This document shows positions 37,710 through 47,345 of a stretch of DNA of 64,000 bases, one piece after another. Numbering within the stretch: position 1 is the first letter of the stretch; each line of letters begins with the position of its first letter. The DNA lies in NCBI RefSeq assembly GCF_011764585.1, contig NZ_AP022853.1, forward strand, positions 3,505,501 through 3,569,500, in the 5' to 3' direction. Made by a program: the position numbers and the translations under genes. Origin of the DNA: Sulfurimicrobium lacus. Its GTDB lineage: Bacteria; Pseudomonadota; Gammaproteobacteria; Burkholderiales; Sulfuricellaceae. The notes below the pieces were generated by a model. The model was not told the DNA's origin, did not search any database, and saw only the letters and a list, made by a program, of their open reading frames with translations.

Positions 37710-39434
37710 ATGCCTACTTTGAAACTTGACTCCATTGTATTGACCGCCTCCCTGCTGGCCTTGTCCGCATGCGCACCGGCGCCGCTGAAGGCGCCGCTCA
37801 CCGCAGCGCCAGCACCTGCCGCCGAAGCCAAAAAACCTGCGTTGCCGAATCAGGAGCTCACTTCCCAGAGCCTGTATCAATATCTGGTCGGAGAAGTAGC
37901 ACTGCAACGCAACCAGCCGGAACTGGCAGCCGATGCGCTGCTGGACCTGGCAAAAAACAGCCGCGACCCGCGCCTGGCCAAGCGCGCCACCGAAGCCGCC
38001 GTGCAGGGACGGCAGGCAATTCAGGCCGCCAATGCGGCTGAGCTATGGCAATCGCTGGAACCGGACTCGCCCCAGGCCACCCAGGCTGCCGCGGCACTGC
38101 TCCTCAACAGTGGCCGCTTGAGCGAGTCGCGTCCCTACCTGGAAAAAATCCTCGCCGGTGAAGGCGAAAGCCGCGCCAATGGTTTCCTCCACATCAACCA
38201 GATGCTGGCCCGTCAACGCGACCGTGACGCCGTGCTGGAACTGGTGCGCGAACTGGCAAAACCCTATCCGGAGCTTGCCGAGGCCCACTTTGCGGTTGCC
38301 CAGGCGGCCTGGAATGCCGGAAAACACGACGAAGCGTTTGCCGAATTGCGCCGCGTAGACACACTGAAACCAGGCTGGGAGCCAGCCGCGCTGTTCCGCG
38401 GGCTGGCGCTGCAGCAAACATCCGTCCCAGACGCACTGGGGTTCTACCGCGACTTTCTGCAGGATCACCCCAAAGCGAGGGAAGTACGACTCGCCTATGC
38501 CCGCTTGCTGGTAGGCGAGAAACAGTACCACCAGGCGCGCGCCGAGTTCCAGCGCGTGATGGACGACGCCCCCAATAATCCCGACATCGCTTTTGCCATC
38601 GGCCTGCTCGCCATGCAGGAAGGCGATTTCGAAGCCGCCGACACCTACCTGCAGAAAGCCCTTGGCAACGGCTATAAAGACAGCGACGTGGTGCGTCTCT
38701 ATCTCGGCCAGGTTGCCGAGGAGCGCAAACGCTGGGATGAAGCAACGAAATGGTACGACAGCGTGGAGCAAGGTGAGTACTACATCAACGCCCAGACCCG
38801 TCATGCCTCCCTCCTCGCCAAACAGGGGAAACTGGACGAAGCGCGCCAGCGCTTGCAGCAGGCCCAGGCTCAGAACAACCAGCAACGGGCCGCGCTGATT
38901 CAGGCCGAAGCGCAATTGCTGCGCGAAGCCCGGATGTATCAGGATGCTTTCGACGTGCTGGGCAAAGGCATGGAAAAACTGCCCAACAATCCCGAACTGC
39001 TCTACGACCATGCCATGGCTGCGGAAAAACTGGACAAGCTCGACGTGATGGAAAAGGATTTGCGTCACCTGATCCAGCTCAAGCCCGACAACGCCCACGC
39101 CTACAATGCGCTGGGCTACACCTTTGCGGAGCGCGGCATCCGCCTTCCCGAAGCGCGCGATCTGGTGGAAAAAGCCGCGGCGCTGGCACCTGAAGACGCG
39201 TTCATCATGGACAGCCTGGGCTGGGTCTATTTCCGCCTCGGCCAGCCTGCCAAGGCACTGGAAATCTTGCGCCACGCGCTGGAACTGAGCCGCGACCCGG
39301 AAATCGCGGCACACCTCGGTGAAGTGCTGTGGAGCCAGGGACAACACGACGAAGCGCGCAGCGTGTGGCAGTCCGCCCTGAAGCAATCCCCGGAGAACGA
39401 AGCTTTACGCAATGTCATGCAAAAATTCAAGTAG
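37710..39434 (+). CDS. TPR-repeat outer-membrane lipoprotein
   Basis: 574 aa from ATG 37710. A lipoprotein signal (IVLTASLLALSACAPAP; lipobox LSAC, Cys about residue 21) precedes a spacer rich in Ala and Pro and then about 12 tetratricopeptide-like helical pairs to the C-terminus. Examples are EAHFAVAQAAWNAGKHDEAF, and AHAYNALGYTFAERGIRLPEA. TPR lipoproteins of this type lie before lolB and ispE in many Betaproteobacteria and are assumed to serve envelope assembly; the specific partner is unknown. Confidence 0.9.
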   Translation: MPTLKLDSIVLTASLLALSACAPAPLKAPLTAAPAPAAEAKKPALPNQELTSQSLYQYLVGEVALQRNQPELAADALLDLAKNSRDPRLAKRATEAAVQGRQAIQAANAAELWQSLEPDSPQATQAAAALLLNSGRLSESRPYLEKILAGEGESRANGFLHINQMLARQRDRDAVLELVRELAKPYPELAEAHFAVAQAAWNAGKHDEAFAELRRVDTLKPGWEPAALFRGLALQQTSVPDALGFYRDFLQDHPKAREVRLAYARLLVGEKQYHQARAEFQRVMDDAPNNPDIAFAIGLLAMQEGDFEAADTYLQKALGNGYKDSDVVRLYLGQVAEERKRWDEATKWYDSVEQGEYYINAQTRHASLLAKQGKLDEARQRLQQAQAQNNQQRAALIQAEAQLLREARMYQDAFDVLGKGMEKLPNNPELLYDHAMAAEKLDKLDVMEKDLRHLIQLKPDNAHAYNALGYTFAERGIRLPEARDLVEKAAALAPEDAFIMDSLGWVYFRLGQPAKALEILRHALELSRDPEIAAHLGEVLWSQGQHDEARSVWQSALKQSPENEALRNVMQKFK

Positions 39435-39450
39435 CTGGCTAAATGCAACA

Positions 39451-39530
39451 CTCGCGCAGCGAGCCTTCGCCCCCCTCTCACGCATGCGGGGGAGGGCAGG
39501 GGTGGGGGAAACGGCCATTGCGAATTGTAT
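39451..39530. repeat. Dispersed hairpin repeat, family A, copy 1
   Basis: A C-rich arm, GCATGC, and a G-rich arm are followed by CAGGGGTGGGGGAAACGG. An inverted, clearly related copy lies at 47238-47322 and shorter relatives at 59621-59723. It sits in the TPR-lolB gap. Confidence 0.7.
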
Positions 39531-39552
39531 AAACGGTTGTAGCACTTTTGCC

Positions 39553-40101
39553 ATGACCGTTTGGCTTGTGTGCCTGCTACTGCTGGGCGGATGCGCCGCA
39601 CCGACGGTCAGGCAGATGGGGGCCGCCGTACCGCCCCACACCTTTCAGTTGCAGGGCCGCATCGGGGTACGCTACGGAACACAGGGCTTTTCCGGCAATT
39701 TCAACTGGCGGCATGGCGTTCAAGACGACGAAATCCTGCTGCTCTCCCCGCTGGGGCAGGCAGTGGCACGCATCGAACGCGATCCGACTGGTGTTCGGCT
39801 GGACACTTCCGACGGCCACTACGCAGCCCAGGACGCGGCCGAACTGACGCAAAGCATTCTGGGCTGGCGCCTGCCGCTGGACGGGATGCAATACTGGGTG
39901 ACCGGGCAGCAGGCGCCGGACGGCGCAGCGAACATCACGCGCGACGCCGCCATGAATGTCATCCGCCTGCGGCAGCAACAATGGGAAATCGAATATCCCG
40001 AATACCGGGCGGAGGGCGCCTACGTCCTGCCGTCCCGCGTCGTGATGCGCAACGGCACCCTGGAACTCAAGCTGGTGGTGGATAAATGGACTTTACCGTG
40101 A
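39553..40101 (+). CDS. lolB: Outer-membrane lipoprotein receptor LolB
   Basis: 182 aa from ATG 39553. Lipoprotein signal [15 protein letters not shown] with Cys15. The LolB barrel pattern [31 protein letters not shown] and [15 protein letters not shown] follows. LolB takes lipoproteins from LolA and inserts them in the outer membrane. The earlier in-frame start at 39412 is rejected, as it runs through the hairpin repeat and the previous gene. It overlaps ispE. Confidence 0.92.
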   Translation: MTVWLVCLLLLGGCAAPTVRQMGAAVPPHTFQLQGRIGVRYGTQGFSGNFNWRHGVQDDEILLLSPLGQAVARIERDPTGVRLDTSDGHYAAQDAAELTQSILGWRLPLDGMQYWVTGQQAPDGAANITRDAAMNVIRLRQQQWEIEYPEYRAEGAYVLPSRVVMRNGTLELKLVVDKWTLP

Positions 40102-40934
40102 ACGCAAAATCCTACCCCGCACCCGCAAAACTCAACCTGTTTCTCCATGTCGTGGGACGCCGCCCGGACGGCTACCACCTGCTGCAAAGCGTGTTCCGCT
40201 TTCTCGACTACGGCGATCGATTGCACTTCAAGCTGCGCCAGGACGGGCGGGTAACGCGCACCACCGATCTCCCCGGCGTCCCGCAAGAGAAGGATCTGGT
40301 GGTACGCGCCGCACGCCTGCTGCAGGAAGCGACCGGCTGTACGCTCGGCGTCGATATCGCGGTGGAAAAACACCTGCCCATGGGCGGCGGTCTGGGTGGG
40401 GGCAGCTCCGACGCGGCGACGGTGTTGCTGGCGCTGAACCGCCTATGGCATTTGGCCCTGCCGCGCGTCGAACTGCAACGTCTCGGCCTGCAGCTCGGCG
40501 CGGATGTGCCGGTGTTCGTCTTCGGCGAAAGCGCCTTCGCCGAGGGCGTGGGCGAACTGCTCCAGCCTGTCAGCCTGCCGCCGGCCTGGTATGTCGTGAT
40601 CGTGCCCGCGGTGGCGGTGGCGACCGCAGAGATTTTTGCTGCGCCGGAATTGACACGCGACACGACTTCGATCAAAATGTGCGACCTCTCGACAGCCCAG
40701 CTTCGCAACGACTTGCAAGCCGTGGTATGTGCGAGGTATCCCGAAGTGGCAACATGCCTAAACTGGCTTGAACAGTTCGGCAATGCCAGGATGACAGGAT
40801 CAGGCGCATGCGTATTCGCAGAATTCGCGACGCAACACGAAGCGCACCAGGCACTGGCGCGCAAACCTGCGAAATGGCAGGGATTCGTGGCGCAAGGGCT
40901 TGATCGGCATCCACTGCGGGATTATGCAGACTAA
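40086..40934 (+). CDS. ispE: 4-diphosphocytidyl-2-C-methyl-D-erythritol kinase IspE
   Basis: 282 aa from ATG 40086; GTG 40098 (GTGA overlap with lolB) is a plausible alternative start. GHMP kinase motifs: [21 protein letters not shown] (N-terminal), [15 protein letters not shown] (phosphate loop), and the C-terminal [12 protein letters not shown]. It phosphorylates CDP-methylerythritol in the non-mevalonate isoprenoid pathway. Synteny lolB-ispE-tRNAGln-prs is classic. Confidence 0.96.
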   Translation: MDFTVNAKSYPAPAKLNLFLHVVGRRPDGYHLLQSVFRFLDYGDRLHFKLRQDGRVTRTTDLPGVPQEKDLVVRAARLLQEATGCTLGVDIAVEKHLPMGGGLGGGSSDAATVLLALNRLWHLALPRVELQRLGLQLGADVPVFVFGESAFAEGVGELLQPVSLPPAWYVVIVPAVAVATAEIFAAPELTRDTTSIKMCDLSTAQLRNDLQAVVCARYPEVATCLNWLEQFGNARMTGSGACVFAEFATQHEAHQALARKPAKWQGFVAQGLDRHPLRDYAD

Positions 40935-40938
40935 TCAT

Positions 40939-41013
40939 TGGGGAGTCGCCAAGTGGTAAGGCACCGGATTTTGATTCCGGCATTCGTAGGTTCGATCCCT
41001 ACCTCCCCAGCCA
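40939..41013 (+). tRNA. tRNA-Gln (anticodon TTG)
   Basis: 75 nt with encoded CCA. Acceptor TGGGGAG pairs with CTCCCCA (41003-41009). The anticodon arm CCGGATTTTGATTCCGG carries TTG, and the T arm has TTCGATCC. Standard position between ispE and prs. Confidence 0.96.
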
Positions 41014-41073
41014 TACATTCAGGGGCGGGCATTCCGCCCCTTTGGTTTTTATATTCGCTGAGATAGGCTCGTC

Positions 41074-42024
41074 ATGGCGTACGGCAGCATGATGGTTTTT
41101 ACCGGCAACGCCAATCCACGGCTTGCCGAAGAAGTGGTCAAGCACCTCAATCTCCCACTCGGGCGCGCGGTAGTCGGGCGCTTTTCCGATGGCGAGGTGA
41201 TGGTCGAGCTCATGGAACATGTGCGTGGCAAGGACGTCTTCGTGCTCCAGTCCACCTGCATGCCCACCAACGACACCCTGATGGAAGTCATGGTGATGGT
41301 GGATGCCCTCAAGCGCGCTTCCGCCGGACGCATCACCGCCGCCATCCCCTACTTCGGCTATGCCCGCCAGGATCGCCGTCCACGCTCCGCCCGCGTGAGC
41401 ATTACCGCCAAGGTCGTGGCTAACATGCTGCAAAGCGCCGGTGTCGACCGCCTGCTGACCATGGACCTGCACTCGGACCAGATCCAGGGCTTTTTCGACA
41501 TCCCGGTGGACAACATCTACGCCTCCCCGATATTGCTCGGCGACGTGTGGAAGCACGACCACAAGAACCTGATCGTGGTATCGCCCGACGTCGGCGGCGT
41601 GGTTCGCGCCCGTGCGCTGGCCAAGCGACTGGAATCGGACCTGGCGATTATCGACAAGCGCCGTCCCAAGCCCAACGTGGCCAAGGTGATGAACATCATC
41701 GGCGACGTATCCGGCCGCACCTGCGTGCTGATGGACGATCTGGTCGACACCGCCAACACCCTGTGCGAAGCAGCGGCAGCCCTGAAAGACCACGGCGCGG
41801 TGCGCGTAGTGGCCTACTGTACCCACCCGGTGCTGTCCGGCAGCGCGGTGGAGCGGGTGATGAATTCCCACCTCGACGAACTGGTCGTCACCGACACCAT
41901 TCCGTTACGCGAGGAAGCGAAAGCCTGCGGACGTATCCGCCAGCTTTCCGTGGCCGAACTGCTGGCCGAAACGATGCGCAGAATCAGCAACGAGGACTCG
42001 GTGAGTTCCTTGTTTATGGAATAG
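41074..42024 (+). CDS. prs: Ribose-phosphate pyrophosphokinase
   Basis: 316 aa, normal for class I enzymes. [20 protein letters not shown] at the N-terminus, [17 protein letters not shown] (ATP/ribose-5-P contact), and the PRPP loop [18 protein letters not shown] are present. It makes PRPP from ribose-5-phosphate and ATP for nucleotide, His and Trp synthesis. It lies downstream of tRNA-Gln and may share its transcript. A repeat block and a strong terminator follow. Confidence 0.97.
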   Translation: MAYGSMMVFTGNANPRLAEEVVKHLNLPLGRAVVGRFSDGEVMVELMEHVRGKDVFVLQSTCMPTNDTLMEVMVMVDALKRASAGRITAAIPYFGYARQDRRPRSARVSITAKVVANMLQSAGVDRLLTMDLHSDQIQGFFDIPVDNIYASPILLGDVWKHDHKNLIVVSPDVGGVVRARALAKRLESDLAIIDKRRPKPNVAKVMNIIGDVSGRTCVLMDDLVDTANTLCEAAAALKDHGAVRVVAYCTHPVLSGSAVERVMNSHLDELVVTDTIPLREEAKACGRIRQLSVAELLAETMRRISNEDSVSSLFME

Positions 42025-42026
42025 CA

Positions 42027-42092
42027 ATCAGCTTTCAGCGATCAGCCGTCAGCTTGAAACTGACGGCTGAAAGCTGACGGCTGACAGCTTGT
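42027..42092. repeat. GTCAGC-type palindromic repeat, second copy
   Basis: Units of TCAGC/GCTGA form a perfect 10-bp hairpin (CAGCCGTCAG / CTGACGGCTG) plus flanking degenerate units. It is the same type as 2160-2216, placed between prs and the terminator before rplY. Confidence 0.65.
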
Positions 42093-42094
42093 TA

Positions 42095-42120
42095 AACCGC
42101 CTGGTCGCGGGCGGTTTTTT
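42095..42120 (+). terminator. Rho-independent terminator after prs
   Basis: AACCGCC, an 8-nt loop, GGCGGTT, then a T-run to 42120. Confidence 0.88.
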
Positions 42121-42140
42121 GTTAACTTTTGGAGTAAAAA

Positions 42141-42755
42141 ATGAAAACTGAATTTAACGCAACCTTGCGCACGGTGCAGGGAACGGGTGCGAGCCGCCGT
42201 CTCCGTCGTGCAGGCAAAGTACCGGCCATCGTCTATGGCGCCGGCCAGGATGTCGCAGTGATCGAACTGGATCACAACGAAATTTACCACGCCCTGCGTC
42301 GCGAAACTTTCCACGCCTCCCTGCTCACCATGAACCTGGGCTCAGCCAAGGAAATGGTAGTGCTGCGCGATTACACGATGCATCCTTTCCGCCAGCAGGT
42401 CATGCACGTGGACTTCCAGCGCGTGGACCAGAAAGCAAAAATGCACATGAAGGTGCCGTTCCACTTCATCAACGCCGACCTGGCTCCGGGCGTGAAGCTG
42501 ACCGGCGGTACAGTGAACCACGTCATGACCGAAGCCGATGTGAGCTGCCTGCCCAAGAATCTGCCCGAGTTCATCGAAGTGGACCTGGCAAACCTGGCTG
42601 CCGGCCATTCCATCCACCTGTCCGAAATCAAGCTGCCCAAGGGCGTCGAGTTCGTACAGGTTGTGCATGGTGACGACGCCCCGGTGGCGAACATCAAGGT
42701 TCCTCGCGGCGGTGGCGCAGCTGCCGAAGGTGCTGAAGAAACAGCGGCCGCCTGA
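42141..42755 (+). CDS. rplY: 50S ribosomal protein bL25 (CTC-type, long form)
   Basis: 204 aa. N-terminal L25 domain (about 1-90: [25 protein letters not shown]) plus the C-terminal TL5/CTC domain (about 95-190) and an Ala/Glu tail. It binds 5S rRNA. Ribosome site TGGAG. The order prs-rplY-pth-ychF is conserved. Confidence 0.96.
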   Translation: MKTEFNATLRTVQGTGASRRLRRAGKVPAIVYGAGQDVAVIELDHNEIYHALRRETFHASLLTMNLGSAKEMVVLRDYTMHPFRQQVMHVDFQRVDQKAKMHMKVPFHFINADLAPGVKLTGGTVNHVMTEADVSCLPKNLPEFIEVDLANLAAGHSIHLSEIKLPKGVEFVQVVHGDDAPVANIKVPRGGGAAAEGAEETAAA

Positions 42756-42783
42756 TCCTTCCTGCGCTGCGGCGCAGGAACAT

Positions 42784-42820
42784 AAAAAGCCCGTCACTCC
42801 CTGATTGACGGGCTTTTTTT
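42784..42820 (+). terminator. Rho-independent terminator after rplY
   Basis: AAAAAGCCCGTCA / TGACGGGCTTTTTTT, a 13-bp stem with T-tail. It ends 20 nt before pth. Confidence 0.9.
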
Positions 42821-42840
42821 ATCCAAGGAGGAAAACGCAG

Positions 42841-43425
42841 ATGCCCGGTATTCGGCTGATTGTCGGTTTAGGCAACCCCGGTCTGGAATATGAGGACACC
42901 CGTCACAACGCCGGTTTCTGGTGGGTGGAACGGATTGCTGCCGCCCGCAAAGCCATGTTCAACGCGGAAAAAAAGTTTCACGGACTGACGACGCGCGCCC
43001 ACCTCGACGGCCATGAAACCTGGTTGCTCAAACCGCAGACCTTCATGAACCGCAGCGGCCAGGCCGTTGGCGCGCTGGCTGGCTTCTACAAAATCACCCC
43101 GGAAGAAATCCTGGTCGTCCATGACGAGCTGGACCTTGCGCCCGGCGATGCGCGCCTCAAGAAAGGCGGCGGCCACGGCGGACACAATGGCCTCAAGGAC
43201 ATCATCGCTCATCTCGGCACGCCCGATTTCTGGCGTCTGCGCATCGGCATCGGCCACCCCGGCGACAAAAACCAGGTTGCGGATTACGTCCTGCACCCTG
43301 CGCGCCGCGAAGAACAGGAGTTGATCGAGTCAGCCGTGGACAAAAGCCTGCCCCTGCTGCCGCAAATACTGGCAGGCGATTTTCCCGCTGCCATGCTGAA
43401 GCTGCATACCAAGGCCGCGAAATGA
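42841..43425 (+). CDS. pth: Peptidyl-tRNA hydrolase
   Basis: 194 aa from ATG 42841 after AAGGAGG; an earlier TTG at 42805 lies in the terminator. [20 protein letters not shown] (catalytic His), [14 protein letters not shown] and [24 protein letters not shown] are intact. It frees tRNA from stalled peptidyl-tRNA. It overlaps the pseudouridine synthase gene by 4 nt. Confidence 0.97.
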   Translation: MPGIRLIVGLGNPGLEYEDTRHNAGFWWVERIAAARKAMFNAEKKFHGLTTRAHLDGHETWLLKPQTFMNRSGQAVGALAGFYKITPEEILVVHDELDLAPGDARLKKGGGHGGHNGLKDIIAHLGTPDFWRLRIGIGHPGDKNQVADYVLHPARREEQELIESAVDKSLPLLPQILAGDFPAAMLKLHTKAAK

Positions 43426-44165
43426 GCAAGCAGCCTCTTGACCGCATCCTGCAATCGCAGGGCTTCGGTACGCGCAAGGCCTGTCGGCGCATGATCGAAG
43501 ACGGCGAGGTGTCGATCGGCAGCGAGACGGTCAGCGACCAGCGCGCCGTTTTCGAAACCAGCGGGCTCGAATTCACGCTGTTCGACGAACGCTGGGCCTA
43601 CCGCGAACATGTATACATCGCTCTGCACAAGCCTGCCAGTTACGAGTGTTCGAGAAAGCCCAGCCACCACCCCGGCGTGCTGTCGCTGTTGCCGGAGCAA
43701 TTTACCTGGCGCGACGTACAGCCGGTGGGCCGCCTCGATCACGACACCACCGGCCTGTTGCTAATGTCCGACGACGGCGCCTTCATCCACGCTCAATCTT
43801 CCCCCAAACGGCATATCCCCAAAGTCTACGTGGCCACCGCGCACGACCCGGTGACGCCCGCGCTGGTCGACCTCCTGCTGGCGGGGGTGCAATTGCACGA
43901 CGAGCCCGCGCCGCTGGCCGCGGTGACCTGCCGCCAAATCGCCGCGCACCAGCTGGAAATCGTGCTGGAACAGGGAAAATACCACCAGGTCAAACGCATG
44001 CTGGCGGCCGCCGGCAACCATTGCACCGCCCTGCACCGCGCGGCGATCGGCGCGTTGACGCTCGAGGCATTGAACCTGGATGCGGGAGCCTGGTGTTATC
44101 TCGACCAGGCACAGCTGGATTTGCTGGCGCCCGACGCCGAGCGGGGCAACACACCGGCAACTTGA
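43422..44165 (+). CDS. rsuA: 16S rRNA pseudouridine synthase RsuA-type
   Basis: 247 aa. N-terminal S4 domain ([20 protein letters not shown]), the catalytic motif [17 protein letters not shown] with the Asp, and [16 protein letters not shown] (RsuA/RluB/E/F family). The family isomerises uridines in rRNA; whether this member acts on 16S U516 or on 23S is inferred from similarity only. It is coupled to pth, which is a slightly unusual insertion between pth and ychF. Confidence 0.9.
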   Translation: MSKQPLDRILQSQGFGTRKACRRMIEDGEVSIGSETVSDQRAVFETSGLEFTLFDERWAYREHVYIALHKPASYECSRKPSHHPGVLSLLPEQFTWRDVQPVGRLDHDTTGLLLMSDDGAFIHAQSSPKRHIPKVYVATAHDPVTPALVDLLLAGVQLHDEPAPLAAVTCRQIAAHQLEIVLEQGKYHQVKRMLAAAGNHCTALHRAAIGALTLEALNLDAGAWCYLDQAQLDLLAPDAERGNTPAT

Positions 44166-44320
44166 GCCGCTCGCCGACATTCACACTATTGTCATAGTGT
44201 CATGGATCGGCTACTCTCAATTGATAACAAAGAGTTGCTGACAGGCTCCGCCAGCTATCGCCTGCCGCAGGATACACTTAAAACCAATGTTGGCGATCAA
44301 CCCCTCGAGAGGAGAGAGGC

Positions 44321-44557
44321 ATGTCGGGCAAACACAAGCATCGTACCGGGCTGGACCGCCGCAAACGCGACGCAGGACCGCCAGCCGGCTGGAAGGAGCG
44401 CAGGCGCAACCCCGAGCGCAGAATGCCGGAAGTTGAAGAAATCTCGATCGAGGAGTTCCAGCGTCTCATGCAAGCCAGCGGCGCTGCAACGCCAAGCCAT
44501 GCGGAGAGCACGGAAGAAGAAGTAGTTTTCGATTGGGACGAAGTCAGGAAGCTTTAG
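44321..44557 (+). CDS. Small Arg-rich hypothetical protein (78 aa)
   Basis: ATG 44321 follows GAGAGGAGAGAGG, a very strong ribosome site. The N-terminal half is highly basic (HRTGLDRRKRDAG, KERRRNPERRMPE), and the C-terminal half is acidic (EESTEEEVVFDWDEV type). No membrane segment. I do not recognise it; the charge split suggests nucleic-acid or ribosome contact. A perfect inverted repeat ACACTA-N6-TAGTGT lies upstream at 44183-44200. It lies between rsuA and ychF in a translation-related neighbourhood. Confidence 0.65.
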   Translation: MSGKHKHRTGLDRRKRDAGPPAGWKERRRNPERRMPEVEEISIEEFQRLMQASGAATPSHAESTEEEVVFDWDEVRKL

Positions 44558-44567
44558 CCGTCGTTCT

Positions 44568-44596
44568 TTGGAGTGAGAACCCCGCCGCGTTATAAT
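44568..44596 (+). promoter_or_regulatory. Sigma-70 promoter for ychF
   Basis: TTGGAG at 44568-44573, 17-nt spacer, TATAAT at 44591-44596, about 87 nt before the start codon. Confidence 0.6.
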
Positions 44597-44682
44597 CGCG
44601 AATTGCCCGGAGCGACACGCCCGCGGAAATTCCTCGACATCCGCGTTGGATGCGCAGGAGCATCACTATTTAAAGGATTTTC

Positions 44683-45774
44683 ATGAGTCTCCAATGCGGT
44701 ATCGTCGGCCTGCCCAACGTCGGCAAGTCCACCCTGTTCAACGCCATCACCAGCGCCGGCATCGCGGCGGAAAATTACCCCTTCTGCACCATCGAGCCCA
44801 ACGTCGGCATCGTCGAAGTACCCGACCCGCGCATCGATGCGCTGGCGGAAATCGTCAAGCCGCAGAAACTGCAGCACGCCATCATGGAGTTCGTCGACAT
44901 CGCCGGCCTGGTGGCCGGGGCGAGCAAGGGAGAAGGGCTGGGCAACAAGTTCCTCGCCAACATCCGCGAAACCGACGCCATCGCCCACGTGGTGCGCTGC
45001 TTCGAAAACGTGGACGTGATACATGTGGCAGGCAAGGTCGACCCCGTTTCCGACATCGAAGTGATCAACACCGAACTGGCGCTGGCCGACCTGGAGACGG
45101 TGGAAAAAGCCGTGCTGCGCAGCAACAAGCTGGCCAAATCCGGCGACAAGGATGCCCAGCGCATGATGGCGCTGCTGGAAAAAGTGCGCGCCACTCTGGA
45201 TCAAAGCCTGCCCGCCCGCAGCCTGAATCTGGACAAGGAAGAAGCCGCCCTGCTCAAGCCGCTGTGCCTGATGACCCTGAAGCCCACCATGTACATCGCC
45301 AACGTGGATGAAGGCGGTTTCAGCAACAACCCCCATCTCGAAAAAGTCGAACAGCTGGCCGCCAAGGAAGGCGCCCCGGTGGTCGCGATCTGCGCCGCCA
45401 TCGAAGGCGAAATCGCCGACCTGGACGAAGCCGACAAGAAGGAATTCCTCGCCGATATGGGCCTCGAAGAGCCGGGCCTCAACCGCGTCATCCGCGCCGC
45501 CTACAAGCTGCTCGGGCTGCAGACCTACTTCACTGCCGGCGTCAAGGAAGTGCGCGCCTGGACCATCCACATCGGCGACACCGCCCCGCAGGCCGCGGGC
45601 GTGATCCACACCGACTTCGAACGCGGCTTCATCCGCGCCCAGACCATCGCCTTCGAGGATTTCGTCGCCTGCAAGGGCGAACAGGGCGCCAAGGAAGCCG
45701 GCAAGATGCGTTCGGAAGGCAAGGAATACGTGGTACGGGACGGGGACGTGCTGAATTTCCTGTTTAATGTTTAG
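44683..45774 (+). CDS. ychF: Redox-regulated ATPase YchF
   Basis: 363 aa. G1 [16 protein letters not shown]3 [20 protein letters not shown] and the G4 position NVDEGG (not NKxD, as expected for the ATP-preferring YchF). A C-terminal TGS domain follows ([26 protein letters not shown]). Binds ribosomes and 26S-like degradation factors in various species. It ends the prs-rplY-pth-ychF neighbourhood. Confidence 0.97.
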   Translation: MSLQCGIVGLPNVGKSTLFNAITSAGIAAENYPFCTIEPNVGIVEVPDPRIDALAEIVKPQKLQHAIMEFVDIAGLVAGASKGEGLGNKFLANIRETDAIAHVVRCFENVDVIHVAGKVDPVSDIEVINTELALADLETVEKAVLRSNKLAKSGDKDAQRMMALLEKVRATLDQSLPARSLNLDKEEAALLKPLCLMTLKPTMYIANVDEGGFSNNPHLEKVEQLAAKEGAPVVAICAAIEGEIADLDEADKKEFLADMGLEEPGLNRVIRAAYKLLGLQTYFTAGVKEVRAWTIHIGDTAPQAAGVIHTDFERGFIRAQTIAFEDFVACKGEQGAKEAGKMRSEGKEYVVRDGDVLNFLFNV

Positions 45775-45828
45775 TCAGATTGCATTAGCATTGCTTTTCC
45801 TATTTAACAGATGAAACGGGAGAGCCGC

Positions 45829-46137
45829 ATGAAAAAACTGATTGTTGCCGCCATTGCCCTGGCATTAGCCAGCCCTCTGGCTTTTGCCGGTCCGCAGCAG
45901 GAAAAGATGAAGGAATGTAATGCGAGCGCCAAAACCAAAGACCTCAAGGGGGATGCTCGCAAGTCTTTCATGAAGGAATGCCTGAGCGCCAAGAAGCCTG
46001 AGGACAAGAAGCCTGAAGAAGCCGCAGCCCCGACGACCCAGCAGAACAAGATGAAACAGTGCAACAAGGAAGCTGGCGACAAGGCGCTCAAGGGCGACGA
46101 TCGCAAGAAATTCATGAGCGACTGCCTGAAAAAATAA
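45829..46137 (+). CDS. PsiF-repeat family periplasmic protein
   Basis: 102 aa from ATG 45829; an ATG at 45811 is alternative but would spoil the signal peptide. Signal MKKLIVAAIALALASPLAFA. Two PsiF repeats follow, each with Cys at both ends (KMKECNASAKTKDLKGDARK..CLS and KMKQCNKEAGDKALKGDDRK..CLK), joined by a Lys/Pro/Glu linker. psiF is phosphate-starvation inducible in E. coli, but its function is unknown. A hairpin terminator follows. Confidence 0.85.
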   Translation: MKKLIVAAIALALASPLAFAGPQQEKMKECNASAKTKDLKGDARKSFMKECLSAKKPEDKKPEEAAAPTTQQNKMKQCNKEAGDKALKGDDRKKFMSDCLKK

Positions 46138-46175
46138 TCACAAGGGCGGGCCAACCGCCTGACTGACTGGACCTG

Positions 46176-46215
46176 AATGGGGCCTGCGCATGAACAGCGC
46201 CGGCCCCATTTTTTG
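46176..46215 (+). terminator. Rho-independent terminator after psiF-like gene
   Basis: AATGGGGCC ... GGCCCCATTTTTT, a 9-bp stem with a loop of about 17 nt and a T-run. Confidence 0.8.
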
Positions 46216-46392
46216 CCCGGCTGTTCGCAAGCAGGTCCGAACCCGTGACAAGAATTCAGCAATCCCCCGCATTGATTTTTTCCGCCCCCGGTGCTAGCTT
46301 GGTCCGACCTGCCAAGCGAGGGAGCGGTTTATGCCAAAGCGTTGCTGCACTTGTGCCACAAGACGACGCCGTTCCTTCGCGTGCATCACGTC

Positions 46393-46881
46393 GTGACACC
46401 CCTTCCACCCCCCTTGCGCGTCATGGTCCTCGGCATCGGCAACACGCTGCTGCAGGACGAAGGCGCGGGCGTTCATGCCATGCACCGCCTGCAACTGGAA
46501 TCCGCGGACCTGAGCGGGGTCGAGTTCGTGGATGGCGGCACGCTGAGCTTCACCCTGGCAGGCCCGATCGGCGCCGTCGATTGCCTGCTGGTCATCGACG
46601 CCGCCGAGCTGGGCGGCCCGCCCGGTACGGTCGAAGTGTTTCGCGACGCAGAAATGGATCGCTTTCTCGGCGCCAACCGCAAATGCAGCGTGCATGAAGT
46701 AGGCCTGCTCGACCTGCTGGCGATCACCCACCTGACCGACAGCCTGCCGCCGCAACGCGCATTGATCGGCATCCAGCCCGCCATGCTGGACTGGGGCGAA
46801 ATCCCTTCCGCTGCGGTGGCGCAGGCCTTGCCGCTCGCCTGCGCCGCGGCACGGGAATTGATCCACGGCTGGCAATCATGA
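46393..46881 (+). CDS. hupD: Hydrogenase maturation protease HupD/HyaD-type
   Basis: 162 aa if GTG 46393 is used; ATG 46423 (MVLGIGNTLLQDEG) gives 152 aa, and neither has a clear ribosome site. Motifs: VLGIGNTLLQDEGAGVHA (nickel-binding Glu), FVDGGTLSF and VIDAAELGGPPG (the second acidic metal ligand), and the C-terminal HEVGLLDLLA. It trims the C-terminal tail of a hydrogenase large subunit after nickel insertion. Placed before hynS, it most likely processes HynL; hybD at 58893 would serve HybC. Confidence 0.92.
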   Translation: MTPLPPPLRVMVLGIGNTLLQDEGAGVHAMHRLQLESADLSGVEFVDGGTLSFTLAGPIGAVDCLLVIDAAELGGPPGTVEVFRDAEMDRFLGANRKCSVHEVGLLDLLAITHLTDSLPPQRALIGIQPAMLDWGEIPSAAVAQALPLACAAARELIHGWQS

Positions 46882-47237
46882 ACGGCAACGCCGCACCGCT
46901 GCTGCACGAAATCGCCGCGCTGCTGGACAGCCTGGCGCGCACGGGCGAAGGCGGCAGCGTGCAACTGAACGGCCTGCCGCTCCTGCCGGGCGATTACGAG
47001 GCCCTGCAGGAAGCGCTGGGAGAAGGTGAACTCAGCGCCGAACTCCAGGCGCTCGGGCTCACGCAAATCCGCGAAACGGCACTGCACGGCGTGTGGTGGG
47101 TGACCCATCGCAACAGCGCGCATGAGGTCATGACGGAGTCGATCGAGGTGACGCGCTGCCCTGCGCTCCTGCAGACCCCGGCGGAAGACGTGAGCGAAGC
47201 GGCGCAGCGCTTGCGGGAAAGATTGCAGGCGAACTAA
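46878..47237 (+). CDS. Short HupH/HyaF-like hydrogenase expression protein
   Basis: 119 aa, overlapping the protease gene by 4 nt. It matches the C-terminal domain of HupH/HyaF proteins (LGEGELSAELQALGL, IRETALHGVWWVTHRN, SIEVTRCPALLQT). Full HupH proteins are about 280 aa, so this is a C-domain-only form. The family is needed for making active uptake hydrogenase in some bacteria, with an unclear step. It is followed by a repeat element and then hynS. Confidence 0.8.
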   Translation: MNGNAAPLLHEIAALLDSLARTGEGGSVQLNGLPLLPGDYEALQEALGEGELSAELQALGLTQIRETALHGVWWVTHRNSAHEVMTESIEVTRCPALLQTPAEDVSEAAQRLRERLQAN

Positions 47238-47322
47238 CGGTCATGAAATTTGCCATGACCGTTTCCCCCACCCCAGCCCTCCCCCGCATGCGGGAGAGGG
47301 GGAAGCAGGCTCGCTATGCGAG
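47238..47322. repeat. Dispersed hairpin repeat, family A, copy 2 (inverted) plus CGGTCATG hairpin
   Basis: The stretch starts with a perfect inverted repeat CGGTCATG-N8-CATGACCG (47238-47261), directly after the HupH-like stop codon. It then carries the family A block in the opposite orientation to 39451-39530. It lies 24 nt before hynS and may act as an internal processing or attenuation site in the operon. Confidence 0.7.
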
Positions 47323-47345
47323 TTTACGTAGCACAGGAGATCGTC

